Shown: positions 19,287-27,797 of the stretch, in pieces
Layout of the letters: the number at the start of each line of letters is the position of its first letter
How positions within the stretch are numbered: the first letter of the stretch is position 1
Origin: an uncultured Sphingobacteriaceae bacterium
GTDB lineage: Bacteria > Bacteroidota > Bacteroidia > Sphingobacteriales > Sphingobacteriaceae
DNA length: 64,000 nucleotides
Reading direction: 5' to 3'
Assembly: GCA_946887045.1 (NCBI GenBank)
Contig: CAMPKC010000002.1
Span: 62,001 to 126,000, forward strand
Position numbers and translations under genes: made by a program
The notes under the pieces: generated by a model
Seen by the model: the letters and a program-made list of their open reading frames with translations, nothing else
Told to the model about the DNA's origin: nothing
Databases searched by the model: none

Positions 19287-20171
19287 TCATGGATCAAGGA
19301 ATCTTTTAATCATTGGAATTACAAAGTCCACTTGTTTAGAATTAGATTTTAACGTTGTTATTTCTCCAATATACTCACCATGCACACCCGGAATAATAGC
19401 CAGTTCAGCCCCTTCAATCTTTCTACGCATTTCAATAGCATGTTCCGGTCTTATAATATCTCTATCACCTATTATGATTAGGGTTTTGGCCTTAATAGTT
19501 TTAATCTGCTCATCCGGGATATCTTTGAAATCAACCATCCTTTTTGCGTCCCTGTCATGCATAATTTGAAGGCCCTTACGATTTGGCGTTACCGCCAGAT
19601 AAGCATCTACCAGTTCTTGAGGCATATTGGATAAGTTTGCCTGTTTCATAAAATCCCAAAACTGTGCCGGAACACCATTTCGTTTATAAAGAGCAGAGCC
19701 TAAAATGATTTTGTCGACAATTTCCGGGTGACGGAGCGCTATTTGGATGGTCGTCGTCCCGCCGTTACTAAAACCCAAAAAATCTGCTTTATCAATATTC
19801 AGGTTTTCAAGAAGAGTTGCAACGTCATCTGCATCCTGCTCAAACGACGAATCCTTACCTCGGTCACTGGTTCTTCCGTGCGCTTGCAATTCCATCGCAA
19901 TTACCTTTCTATTTTCAGCGAGCACTTGAATAACCTGCCCAAAATTCGATTGAATGGTCGAGCCGCCGCCATGAATCAAAACGAGCGGCTTACCCTTTCC
20001 GTAAATTTCATAATACATTTTAATCCCATTAACATCAGAATAGCCATTTTGAACTAAGGCATTATTTACGTTCTTCCCTGGTAGTTCTTTGTTTTGCTCC
20101 GATTGTTTTTTTTGAGTGCAAAATGATAATATCAATGCCGATAAAACAGCATATACGAGGATCTTTTTCAT
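19287..20171 (-). CDS. Alpha/beta-hydrolase lipoprotein
   Basis: The start is taken at the ATG on 20169-20171 (294 residues). A GTG four codons upstream overlaps the preceding stop and is the alternative. A lipoprotein signal ends in LSFC. The hydrolase core is complete: oxyanion HGGGS, nucleophile elbow GFSNGG (Ser in GxSxG), the acid in IIGDRDIIRPEH, and the catalytic His in IPGVHGEYIGE. Third gene of an ArsR/SRPBCC/hydrolase operon. The substrate is unknown; carboxylester or lactone hydrolysis is the family norm. Confidence 0.87.
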   Translation of the reverse strand: MKKILVYAVLSALILSFCTQKKQSEQNKELPGKNVNNALVQNGYSDVNGIKMYYEIYGKGKPLVLIHGGGSTIQSNFGQVIQVLAENRKVIAMELQAHGRTSDRGKDSSFEQDADDVATLLENLNIDKADFLGFSNGGTTTIQIALRHPEIVDKIILGSALYKRNGVPAQFWDFMKQANLSNMPQELVDAYLAVTPNRKGLQIMHDRDAKRMVDFKDIPDEQIKTIKAKTLIIIGDRDIIRPEHAIEMRRKIEGAELAIIPGVHGEYIGEITTLKSNSKQVDFVIPMIKRFLDP

Positions 20172-20179
20172 TTTAAAAG

Positions 20180-20671
20180 TCACTTTAGTTTTAATAGCAG
20201 ATTAAGCTTATTAAGCATCTTGATCCAGCTTTGATAGGCGCCCGTTTTTTTAGCTTCTTCTTCCGACACGGTCTGATGAATGCTAACTTTGGTTTGCTGT
20301 CCGATCGACTCAAAAGTGACAGTCGTGATTTGCGTTTCGGGCCAGTCTGAAGTTTTCCCAGCGTCAACCGAACTTACGGAATTGCCGGCTTCGTCTGACA
20401 TCACCATAGTGAAAACTAATTTTTGATCTTGGATCACTTCCATGTAGGTCCCTTTAACCCAACATTCTCCATGCACGGGGTCATGAATGCAAGAATGAAA
20501 ATTACCGCCTTGGGCTATATCAATAGCTTTAAATTCAATTGTACATCCATCAGGTGCATACCAATGCTTCAGTTGTTCTGGATTTGTCCAGGCACCGAAT
20601 ACAACATCCCTTGGAGCATCGAATAGGTGGGTGATCAAGAGCTCTTTTTTGTCTAAATTCATAACTGTCAT
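20180..20671 (-). CDS. SRPBCC/AHSA1-family protein
   Basis: A 163-residue START-like protein with the family openings LLITHLFDAPRDVVFGAWTNPEQLKHWYAPDG and closing helix SWIKMLNKLNLLLK. AHSA1-type proteins bind hydrophobic ligands in a deep pocket. Those paired with ArsR regulators, as here with a 4-base overlap (20668-20671), form common two-gene operons of unclear substrate. It precedes the hydrolase by 8 bases. Confidence 0.9.
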   Translation of the reverse strand: MTVMNLDKKELLITHLFDAPRDVVFGAWTNPEQLKHWYAPDGCTIEFKAIDIAQGGNFHSCIHDPVHGECWVKGTYMEVIQDQKLVFTMVMSDEAGNSVSSVDAGKTSDWPETQITTVTFESIGQQTKVSIHQTVSEEEAKKTGAYQSWIKMLNKLNLLLKLK

Positions 20672-20985
20672 TTTTCTATTTCCTTAAGAAATTTATCTAA
20701 CTTTTCAAATCGCTGGTTCCATAACTTCCGCGACTCAGTTACCCAATTGGTCACCTCATTTAATGACCCAAGTTGTGCTTCACAAATCTGTTCCCGTCCT
20801 TTTTGGCTCATTGAGATGATGCCACACTCATTAAGGATTTTGATGTGTTTGGCAATCGCCTGTTTACTCATACCAAAATCTTCACCAATCTGGGTAATGT
20901 TAAGCGGTCCCTGGGCCAATTTGCTAATGATCATCCTCCTTGTAGGGTCAGCTATAGCCTGAAATACATCTCGTCTTTCTATCAT
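20668..20985 (-). CDS. ArsR-family transcriptional regulator
   Basis: A 105-residue winged-helix protein. The helix-turn-helix is in ITQIGEDFGMSKQAIAKHIKIL, followed by the wing GIISMSQKGREQICEA. No CxC metal site is present, so it belongs to the non-metal ArsR group commonly paired with SRPBCC proteins. It heads the three-gene operon, and two near-palindromic operators abut its start codon, strongly suggesting autoregulation. Confidence 0.92.
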   Translation of the reverse strand: MIERRDVFQAIADPTRRMIISKLAQGPLNITQIGEDFGMSKQAIAKHIKILNECGIISMSQKGREQICEAQLGSLNEVTNWVTESRKLWNQRFEKLDKFLKEIEK

Positions 20986-20988
20986 AAT

Positions 20989-21036
20989 ACAACCAAATGG
21001 TTGTCAAATATAAAAACAACCATTTGGTTGTCAAAA
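20989..21036 (-). promoter_or_regulatory. Twin operators overlapping the ArsR operon promoter
   Basis: Two 16-base sites, ACAACCAAATGGTTGT at 20989-21004 and ACAACCATTTGGTTGT at 21016-21031, are exact reverse complements of each other and each nearly palindromic. On the minus strand a -33 TTTTG (21032-21036) and a -7 TATATTTG (21005-21012) flank the second site. The first site covers the start of transcription up to 4 bases before the ATG. Binding at either would block transcription. Confidence 0.8.
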
Positions 21037-21048
21037 TATTTTCCTTAA

Positions 21049-21409
21049 AAAGTTTGCGGGGCAAAGAAGTTGAAATCAAGCTTTCATTGTAGCACCGGAG
21101 TGGTATCCGGCGGAGGCAGGAAAAAAGTAAGGAATTAAAAAAAGAAGATAGGACTCGGTTCGGACCGCTGCCAACATTTTAAGCCAAATTCACTCATTTA
21201 TAGATCTATAGAGTTTAAATAAACGAAACTTAGTTGGGCATGCATTTAAATTGCTAACAAATCTTAGATAACCCAATTCCTTTAGAATTAAATAAGCAAC
21301 TTTACATCTCTACTGCCGTACAATGATAATATCTATAACCAGTTTTTTATAAAGCAAAGGTTCGTGCTTCCATTTTTGATACTGCTGATAGGACCCGATA
21401 TTGACAACT
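21049..21409. other. Non-coding gap before the PAS gene
   Basis: The only structure seen is the 38-base repeat at 21105-21142 and the small palindrome TATAGATCTATA near 21199. No convincing gene or RNA was found. Confidence 0.5.
21105..21142. repeat. 38-base repeat flanking the PAS gene, left copy
   Basis: Begins ATCCGGCGGAGGCAGG and ends AAGGAATTAAAAAA. A directly repeated copy, one base longer with three substitutions, is at 24014-24052 on the other side of the PAS gene. Confidence 0.6.
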
Positions 21410-23992
21410 ATGATAAACCTGGAACTGCTTTTTAATGCTTTGCCTACTCCCTGCTTACTATTATTGAGTGATACGCCTCGTTTCACAATTATAGGCGCTA
21501 ACAATGCTTACTGCATTGCCACAAATACCTGCGAAGAAGACCTGATCAATAAAGGAATATTTGAAGCTTTTCCGGATAATCCAAATGATCCCCGGGCAAC
21601 TGGTGTCAAAAATCTGACAGCATCGCTGGAGTTAGTTATTGAAACCAGACGTACTCAAAAATTGGATATTCAGAACTATGATATTCCAGTACGAGGCACC
21701 GCCGAATTTGAAGAGAAATACTGGCGAGCGGAAAACTCACCGGTTTTAAATGAACGTGCTGAGATTGAATATATAATTCATAGTGTAAGCGATATAACTG
21801 AAAAAATCAAGGCTGAAGAACAACACAAAATTGCAGAGCTGTTAATAACCGACAGTGAGGCGAAACACCGTGCTTTTTTCGAGAATAGCATGGATGGAAT
21901 TTTATTGACAATAACTGATGGTCAAATTATTGCAGCCAATCCCGCAGCCTGCGAAATCTTCGGAATGACAGAAAAGGAGATCTGTGATGCGGGGAGATTC
22001 GGCCTTGCAGATACGACAGACCCTCGTTTAAACCAATTGCTGGACGAACGACAACTTAAAGGCAAAGCAATGGGAGAACTTACTCTCATTCGTAAAGATG
22101 GCAGTAAATTTCCCGGCGAACTTACCTCATCCGTATTTAAAGATAGTCGTGGAGAAACAAAAACTTGCATGATCGTTCGTGATATAACGAATCGTAAAGA
22201 AGCTGAAAGAAACATACTCACGACATCTAGGGAACTGCAAGAGGCCCTGGATGGTCTCAGTAAAATAATGGATTCATCTTTAGATGTAATTTGCACCATG
22301 GATGAAGCCGGCAAGTTTGTTAAGGTAAGTGCGGCAGCGGAAAAGATGTGGGGCTATAAGCCGCAAGAGTTAATTAGTAAACATTATATAGATTTTGTTT
22401 GGGCCGAAGACCATGACCGAACATACCAGGCCGCAGCAGAAATTATGTCGGGCCATACAATGACCAATTTCCAAAACCACTATGTGCGTAAAAACGGGAC
22501 AAAAGCTCCCAATGTTTGGTCTATGAAATGGAATGATACTGAGAAAATCATGTATTGTATAGCCAAAGACATAACCGAGACAAAAGGTCTGGAAAAAGCC
22601 TTCGAAATTGAAAGACAATGGTTTCATGATTTGTACTCTCAGGCTCCATCCTGCATGGGAATTCTAAAGGGACCAAACCATATATATGAGCTCGCAAACC
22701 CTCTTTATTTACAGTTAATTGGAAAAAGCGAAATTATCGGCAAAACAGTAAAAGAAGTATTACCCGAACTGGAAGCCCAGGGAATTTTTAATTTTTTAGA
22801 TACAGTTTATGAAACCGGCCAAACTTTTTCTGCGAATGAGATGCTCGTCAAATTTGATCTTCGGGGTACCGGAGAGCTCAGTGACACCTATTTAAATTTC
22901 ATATATCAGGCGCATAGAAGCCATGATGGCTCTATCGATGGTATCTTCTTTTTTGCCGTAGATGTAACCGAACAGGTATTATCCCGAAAAAAAATAGAAG
23001 AGAATAAAAAACACTATAAACAGTTGATCCAGGAATTACCGATAGCGACGTATTCATGCGACGCTAAAGGACGTATATTAATATACAATAAAGCGGCTGC
23101 TGAACTGTGGGGCAGAGAACCTGAAATCGGAAAAGACTTATGGTGTGGCTCAGGGAAGATGCACACCATTGACGGCGATCTCCTTCCTCCCGATTCCTGC
23201 GCGATGGCAGTGGCTTTAAAAGACGGCAGGGCAATAACTCATAAAGAAGTAATAATTGAGCGCCCGAACGGAGATAAGCGAAACGTGATTCCTCACCCTG
23301 TTCCTCTCATTGATTCATCCGGACGGGTAACAGGGGCTGTTAATATGCTAACCGATATAACAGAAAAAAAGCAGCATGAAACTGCTTTAAGATTAAAAGA
23401 ACAGCGCTTTAAAGCTTTAGTACAAGAAGGATCCGATTTGATTAGTATCCTGGATGAAAAACAGTGCTACACGTATTTAAGCCCAGCCTATACAAGCATT
23501 CTCGGAATTAAATACGAAGAATTAATCGGGCTTAAAGCGTTGGATCGGATTCATGAGGATGACAGGGAAACGGTTTATCAAACGTCCGCGCGTTTAATGA
23601 CTGAAAAACGTGTTCAATTTTTGCCCTATAGATATAGGGTTGGCAAAGGTAAATACCGCTGGTTAGAATCTCTAGCCACCAATCTGCTCGATGATACTTC
23701 TGTTCAGGGTTTCCTCTTTAATTCAAAAGATATTACAGATCGGATGAACTATATTCAGGCGATTGAAGATCAAAATGCAAGATTGAGAGAAATTGCCTGG
23801 ATACAATCCCATGTGGTTAGAGCCCCTGTAGCCCGTATTATGGGTTTGATCGAATTATTAAAAAACTATAAAGACAGCATCGACGAAACCGAACTTTTGA
23901 ATCACATTTATGATTCGACTCATGAACTTGATCGGTTAATTAAAGAAATCGTTGATAAAACTCAAAAAATTGATTTAGAGTCGCCTCGATAG
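21410..23992 (+). CDS. Multi-PAS sensor protein ending in a histidine-containing dimerisation helix
   Basis: About 860 residues from the ATG at 21410 (a TTG three codons upstream is less likely). Six PAS/PAC units can be counted, opening near residues 8, 150, 285, 405, 535 and 665; the second reads FFENSMDGILLTITDG and the sixth LVQEGSDLISILDEKQ. The last 65 residues form a HisKA-like helix with IQSHVVRAPVARIMG (His near residue 801). No HATPase_c domain follows before the stop, and none is encoded next to it. It is soluble, with no membrane segments. It may be phosphorylated in trans or dimerise with another kinase. The flanking 38-base repeats suggest it could have moved as a unit. Confidence 0.85.
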   Translation: MINLELLFNALPTPCLLLLSDTPRFTIIGANNAYCIATNTCEEDLINKGIFEAFPDNPNDPRATGVKNLTASLELVIETRRTQKLDIQNYDIPVRGTAEFEEKYWRAENSPVLNERAEIEYIIHSVSDITEKIKAEEQHKIAELLITDSEAKHRAFFENSMDGILLTITDGQIIAANPAACEIFGMTEKEICDAGRFGLADTTDPRLNQLLDERQLKGKAMGELTLIRKDGSKFPGELTSSVFKDSRGETKTCMIVRDITNRKEAERNILTTSRELQEALDGLSKIMDSSLDVICTMDEAGKFVKVSAAAEKMWGYKPQELISKHYIDFVWAEDHDRTYQAAAEIMSGHTMTNFQNHYVRKNGTKAPNVWSMKWNDTEKIMYCIAKDITETKGLEKAFEIERQWFHDLYSQAPSCMGILKGPNHIYELANPLYLQLIGKSEIIGKTVKEVLPELEAQGIFNFLDTVYETGQTFSANEMLVKFDLRGTGELSDTYLNFIYQAHRSHDGSIDGIFFFAVDVTEQVLSRKKIEENKKHYKQLIQELPIATYSCDAKGRILIYNKAAAELWGREPEIGKDLWCGSGKMHTIDGDLLPPDSCAMAVALKDGRAITHKEVIIERPNGDKRNVIPHPVPLIDSSGRVTGAVNMLTDITEKKQHETALRLKEQRFKALVQEGSDLISILDEKQCYTYLSPAYTSILGIKYEELIGLKALDRIHEDDRETVYQTSARLMTEKRVQFLPYRYRVGKGKYRWLESLATNLLDDTSVQGFLFNSKDITDRMNYIQAIEDQNARLREIAWIQSHVVRAPVARIMGLIELLKNYKDSIDETELLNHIYDSTHELDRLIKEIVDKTQKIDLESPR

Positions 23993-24013
23993 TTCAATAA
24001 GCTCTCAGGGCAC

Positions 24014-24052
24014 CATCCGGCGGGAGGCACGATAAAGTGAGGAATTAAAAAA
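24014..24052. repeat. 38-base repeat flanking the PAS gene, right copy
   Basis: Begins ATCCGGCGGGAGGCAC and ends GAGGAATTAAAAAA; direct repeat of 21105-21142. It starts 22 bases after the PAS stop and runs into the tRNA terminator. Confidence 0.6.
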
Positions 24053-24080
24053 GCCGTCTTCAAATTTCTCTGAAGACGAC
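24047..24080 (-). terminator. Terminator of tRNA-His
   Basis: On the minus strand the stem GTCGTCTTCA/TGAAGACGGC is followed by six T. It begins 6 bases after the tRNA 3' end. Confidence 0.85.
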
Positions 24081-24085
24081 TTTCG

Positions 24086-24160
24086 GGTGGATGATGGGGC
24101 TCGAACCCACGACCCTCGGCACCACAAACCAATGCTCTAACCAACTGAGCTACAACCACC
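24086..24160 (-). tRNA. tRNA-His (GTG anticodon)
   Basis: A full cloverleaf reads on the minus strand: acceptor GTGGTTG, D arm GCTCAGTTGGTTAGAGC, anticodon loop TTGTGGT with anticodon GTG, T loop TTCGAGC. It has the extra 5' G opposite C73 that marks tRNA-His. CCA is not encoded. The acceptor stem shows one T-T mismatch at pair 5:68. Confidence 0.95.
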
Positions 24161-24330
24161 GTATTGAGCGACAAAATTAATAATCTTTCTACTAAAATCA
24201 AGATTAATTTATTAAAATTTTACCAACCTCCATTCCAATTTACAAAGCACTGATAAACAATATTCTAATTTTTATTTGACACTATCTTCCCTCGTCTTTA
24301 AAAACAAAATCTTATACTTGAAGCGAGAAG

Positions 24331-24807
24331 ATGATAGAATTATTTACAGACGGAGCCTCAAGCGGAAACCCGGGACCCGGTGGTTACGGCACAATTCTGC
24401 GTGCCGGACAACATTATAAAGAACTATCCGGCGGATTCAGAAAAACCACCAATAACAGGATGGAATTACTGGCTGTTATCGTCGGACTCGAAGCATTAAA
24501 AAAACCGGGACAGGAAGTAACAGTATATACCGACTCTAAATACGTGGCCGATGCTGTAGAGAAAAAATGGGTATTTGGCTGGGCCGCAAAAGGCTTTGCT
24601 GGTAAAAAAAACAAAGATTTATGGATCCGCTTCCTTTCGGTATACAAACTCCATAAAGTTCGTTTTCAATGGATCAAAGGGCACGCCGGGCACCCTGAAA
24701 ATGAACGCTGCGACCGTTTAGCAGTCGCAGCATATCAGCAAAGAGATAAATTAGATATAGATTCAGTATTTGAAGTAGAGTGTAAAAAAACTGAAGGGCT
24801 TCTTTAG
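24331..24807 (+). CDS. rnhA: Ribonuclease HI
   Basis: A 158-residue RNase HI, cutting the RNA strand of RNA-DNA hybrids. The DEDD carboxylates are Asp7 ([14 protein letters not shown]), Glu45 (NNRMELLA), Asp68 (YTDSKYV) and Asp128 (ERCDRLA), and GHAGHPEN supplies the usual active-site His. Length is that of the bacterial enzyme. The 3' end overlaps the convergent fbp gene by 4 bases. Confidence 0.97.
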   Translation: MIELFTDGASSGNPGPGGYGTILRAGQHYKELSGGFRKTTNNRMELLAVIVGLEALKKPGQEVTVYTDSKYVADAVEKKWVFGWAAKGFAGKKNKDLWIRFLSVYKLHKVRFQWIKGHAGHPENERCDRLAVAAYQQRDKLDIDSVFEVECKKTEGLL

Positions 24808-25874
24808 CTTGCCACCTTAGTCTTTAATTCTACTGTTTTACCTTTATCTTCTTTCTTCAGGCTCATTTCCGGAGAATATTTCATCATCATTTCTTCAGCT
24901 TTTCTAACCATATTTTCTGAACCTACAAAAATAGAACAGCGCTGATGTAAGGATTCAACTTCCATTTCTAATATTCGTTGAAAACCATCGGTAGCCCTGC
25001 CGCCTGCCTGCTCAATTATAAAAGCCATCGGATTGCATTCGTATACCAAACGCAACTTGCCTTTCGGCGAACTTGAGGTTGGAGGATAAAGAAATATTCC
25101 GCCTTTTATCATATTTCTATGCATATCTGCAATCATAGAACCGATATAGCGTGAAGAATACGGGCGCTTTGTAGATGCATCTTCTTCCTGGCAAAACTTG
25201 ATGTATTTTTTCACCCCATCCGGAAAATTAATATAGTTCCCTTCATTGATAGAATAAATATAACCGTCTTGCGGAATGGTCATATCGGGATGCGACAGGC
25301 AAAACTCACCAATCGACGGATCAAGAGTAAACCCGTTAACACCTTTTCCGGTAGTATAAACAAGCATGGTCGACGATCCGTAAACCACATATCCGGCGGC
25401 AACCTGTTCTGTGCCACGCTGTAAGGCATCCTCGAGTGTCGGCTTACCCTCAGTACTTTTTCTGCGGTAAATCGAAAAGATAGTTCCTACAGAAACATTC
25501 ACATCAATATTCGATGATCCGTCAAGCGGATCAATGGCTACGATATATTTAGCATTATCAGATACGTCGGATTCAATAAAAACAGGATCATCATTTTCTT
25601 CGGAGACTACCAGGCAACATTCGCCTCCGCAGGTTAAGGCAGAAATAAATTGATGATTGGCAAAAACATCGAGCATTTTCTGTGACTCACCATGACTGTT
25701 CGTGGTCCCGGCCTCTCCGATGATGTCTACCAATCCCGCTTTATTTACTTCGCGGTTTACAATTTTTGCTGCTATCCCAATATCACGCAAAAGACGTGAC
25801 AGCTCCCCCTTAGCATAAGGGAAGTCTTTTTGCTTTTCAATGATGAACTGACCTAGTGTTTTTACTACCGACAT
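24804..25874 (-). CDS. fbp: Fructose-1,6-bisphosphatase, class I
   Basis: A 356-residue class I enzyme of gluconeogenesis, hydrolysing fructose 1,6-bisphosphate. Diagnostic metal and phosphate motifs are present: [19 protein letters not shown], the Tyr-rich [14 protein letters not shown], and [15 protein letters not shown] with EQAGG. The Lys-rich tail is variable in the family. It is first in a minus-strand run with the phosphodiesterase and methyltransferase genes upstream. Confidence 0.97.
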   Translation of the reverse strand: MSVVKTLGQFIIEKQKDFPYAKGELSRLLRDIGIAAKIVNREVNKAGLVDIIGEAGTTNSHGESQKMLDVFANHQFISALTCGGECCLVVSEENDDPVFIESDVSDNAKYIVAIDPLDGSSNIDVNVSVGTIFSIYRRKSTEGKPTLEDALQRGTEQVAAGYVVYGSSTMLVYTTGKGVNGFTLDPSIGEFCLSHPDMTIPQDGYIYSINEGNYINFPDGVKKYIKFCQEEDASTKRPYSSRYIGSMIADMHRNMIKGGIFLYPPTSSSPKGKLRLVYECNPMAFIIEQAGGRATDGFQRILEMEVESLHQRCSIFVGSENMVRKAEEMMMKYSPEMSLKKEDKGKTVELKTKVAS

Positions 25875-25897
25875 AACTACTTAGTGTATTTTTTACA

Positions 25898-26392
25898 TTA
25901 TCTATTACCTAGTTCTATTACCTCCAAGGTATGAATTTTTTCCTCAGAAATGCAGAATCTAATAAGAGAACGCACTTTGTGCCAACCTTGTTTGCCAGCT
26001 GCACCAGGATTTAAGTGTAAAGTTCCAATTTTTTTATCAAAAATCACCTTCAGGATATGCGAATGACCGGAAATAAAAATTTTAGGCGGGTTTAAATAAA
26101 TTTGAGATTTTATTTGTGGCGCATATTTATCCGGATATCCTCCAATATGAGTCATCCAAACATCCACATTTTCACAATTAAATCGATTATGTTCGGGGTA
26201 TACTGCGCGGATATCTTTCCCGTCAATATTACCATACACTCCGCGCAACGGTTTAAATGCAGCCAGGGCATCGGCGAGCTCTAAAGTTCCGAAATCTCCC
26301 GCATGCCATATCTCATCACAATTTTCAAAATGCTTGAAAACTTTATCGTCGAGGTAACTGTGAGTATCAGAAATAAGGCCGATGCGTGTCAT
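25898..26392 (-). CDS. YfcE/MJ0936-type metallophosphoesterase
   Basis: A 164-residue calcineurin-like phosphoesterase. Metal-site motifs run in order: ISDTHSYL, HAGDFG, GNIDG, THIGGYP and SGHSHIL. The short length and GNIDG are those of the YfcE/MJ0936 phosphodiesterase group. It lies 23 bases upstream of fbp on the same strand. The natural substrate is not evident. Confidence 0.92.
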   Translation of the reverse strand: MTRIGLISDTHSYLDDKVFKHFENCDEIWHAGDFGTLELADALAAFKPLRGVYGNIDGKDIRAVYPEHNRFNCENVDVWMTHIGGYPDKYAPQIKSQIYLNPPKIFISGHSHILKVIFDKKIGTLHLNPGAAGKQGWHKVRSLIRFCISEEKIHTLEVIELGNR

Positions 26393-26430
26393 TGAATTAT
26401 TCGTAAAAGAAATCAGGAAACTGCACCCCG

Positions 26431-27147
26431 TTAAAATATAGTTAAAAAATCTTTTAAAGCATTTTTATACTCAACAGAATAAACTTTCTCTGATTGATAA
26501 ATTGTAAAAAGCTCTTCCCTGTCTTTCAATTCTTCAAAACCTAAGCCAATTATTTGCCGGTGAGTCGATTTAGACTCTGAGGATCTGATATTAATGATAT
26601 GCCGCAGTTTAAGCTGATCATTTTTTAAGCCTTCATCTATAATTTGCTTTGCTCCATCTAAGGGTAAAATAAAATAACATATACCGTTTTCTGTAAGATG
26701 ACTTTCTGCGAACATAACTAATTCCTTAAAAAGAGTTTCGCTGGTATGTCTGGCCAATTGCTTCTGACTATCGGGATTTTTAAGCGAATTCGTAAAAAAG
26801 GGAGGATTGCTAACTATTAAATCATATTTCTTATGAGGCTGTTTCTGAGAGAACTTTTGAAAGGAATGTGGATATACCTTTAAACGAGCTGAAAACTTAG
26901 AATTTAAAAAGTTCTGTCCGGCTGTTTCAGCCGCTGAGCCATCAATCTCAATAGCTTCAATAGTTGCACTTAAAAAACGCTGAGCAAGCATCAATGCAAT
27001 TACCCCCGTTCCTGTCCCTATATCGAGAATTGAAGATGGATTTTCTGATTGAGCCAAAGCTCCCAGCAACACGCCATCAGTATTGATCTTCATACCACAT
27101 CCAGCCTGGTTGACTGCGAATTGCTTGAAATGGAAAACATCTTTCAT
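26431..27147 (-). CDS. trmN6: tRNA1(Val) (adenine(37)-N6)-methyltransferase
   Basis: A 238-residue class I SAM-dependent methyltransferase. The SAM site is ILDIGTGTGVIALMLAQR and the target-base motif is DLIVSNPPFF, as in N6-adenine enzymes. The opening FHFKQFAVNQAGCGMKINTDGVLLGA is the usual start of the TrmN6/YfiC group, which modifies A37 of tRNA-Val. Same strand as the phosphodiesterase, 38 bases upstream of it. Confidence 0.9.
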   Translation of the reverse strand: MKDVFHFKQFAVNQAGCGMKINTDGVLLGALAQSENPSSILDIGTGTGVIALMLAQRFLSATIEAIEIDGSAAETAGQNFLNSKFSARLKVYPHSFQKFSQKQPHKKYDLIVSNPPFFTNSLKNPDSQKQLARHTSETLFKELVMFAESHLTENGICYFILPLDGAKQIIDEGLKNDQLKLRHIINIRSSESKSTHRQIIGLGFEELKDREELFTIYQSEKVYSVEYKNALKDFLTIF

Positions 27148-27202
27148 ATTACAGTTCCAGAATTAAACCAGTGCTGCTTTTACTACACTCTGCTCTTCAT
27201 TG

Positions 27203-27589
27203 TTATATTTCATAAAGCTCAAGAGGAAGCCTGTCAGGATCTGAAAAAAAGGTAAAGCGTTTACCTGTGAGCTCATCAAGCCGAACGGGCTCCACTTCCA
27301 CATTGTTCAACTTTAAAAATTCTACTGAACGATCCAGATCATCCGTAGCAAATGCCAGATGACGTAATCCACGCGCTTCGGGTCTTGACACTCGTTCTGG
27401 TGTATCCCGAAAGGAGAAAAGCTCTATCTGGGCGTCTCCGATCCTTAAATCAAGTTTATATGACTCTCTCTCTCCGCGATACTGCTCTGAAATAATTTCA
27501 AGCCCCAATACTTCGGTGTAGAACTTCTTTGAAACAACATAGTCAGAACAGATGATCGCAACGTGATGTATAGAGCTGATGTTGAGCAT
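27203..27589 (-). CDS. VOC-family protein (glyoxalase/bleomycin-resistance fold)
   Basis: The true start is taken at the ATG on 27587-27589 (128 residues); the longer frame to 27790 runs backward through the purL terminator and a REP-like repeat. Two VOC beta-alpha-beta modules are visible (SSIHHVAIICSDY and RGLRHLAFATDDLD, ending LPLELYEI). This is the pattern of the YaeR/SMU1112c group. Metal ligands His (IHHVAI) and Glu (LELYE) are present. Activity unknown. Confidence 0.88.
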   Translation of the reverse strand: MLNISSIHHVAIICSDYVVSKKFYTEVLGLEIISEQYRGERESYKLDLRIGDAQIELFSFRDTPERVSRPEARGLRHLAFATDDLDRSVEFLKLNNVEVEPVRLDELTGKRFTFFSDPDRLPLELYEI

Positions 27590-27614
27590 AATTAAACAAA
27601 GATAAACCACTGCT

Positions 27615-27661
27615 CGTCGGGATTTGTAATCCCGACGCCTATAAGTAAAGATTTGCAATCT
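27615..27661. repeat. REP-like palindrome pair (GATT-nnn-AATC core)
   Basis: Arms CGTCGGGATT and AATCCCGACG flank TGT at 27615-27637. A shorter copy, AGATT/AATCT around TGC, is at 27649-27661. Same plan as the cluster at 12121-12230. It lies between the VOC gene and the purL terminator. Confidence 0.65.
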
Positions 27662-27743
27662 GGGTTCTAAACCATAGCACCACCCTCGGGACAAGTTTAA
27701 TTCAAAGACGAGAATTGATTTTCCAATCTTCGAAACGTATAAA

Positions 27744-27782
27744 TAAAAAAACGCAGACAGTGTTCGATACACTGTCTGCGTT
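27744..27782 (-). terminator. Terminator of purL
   Basis: On the minus strand a perfect 13-base-pair stem (AACGCAGACAGTG and complement, loop of seven) is followed by seven T, starting 15 bases after the purL stop. A related hairpin lies at 61700-61734. Confidence 0.9.
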
Positions 27783-27797
27783 AATACCAAGAAGAAC

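Noticed and set aside
27590..27790. N-terminal extension of the VOC protein
   Set aside because: It runs through the purL terminator and a REP-like palindrome; the VOC fold begins at the ATG on 27589.
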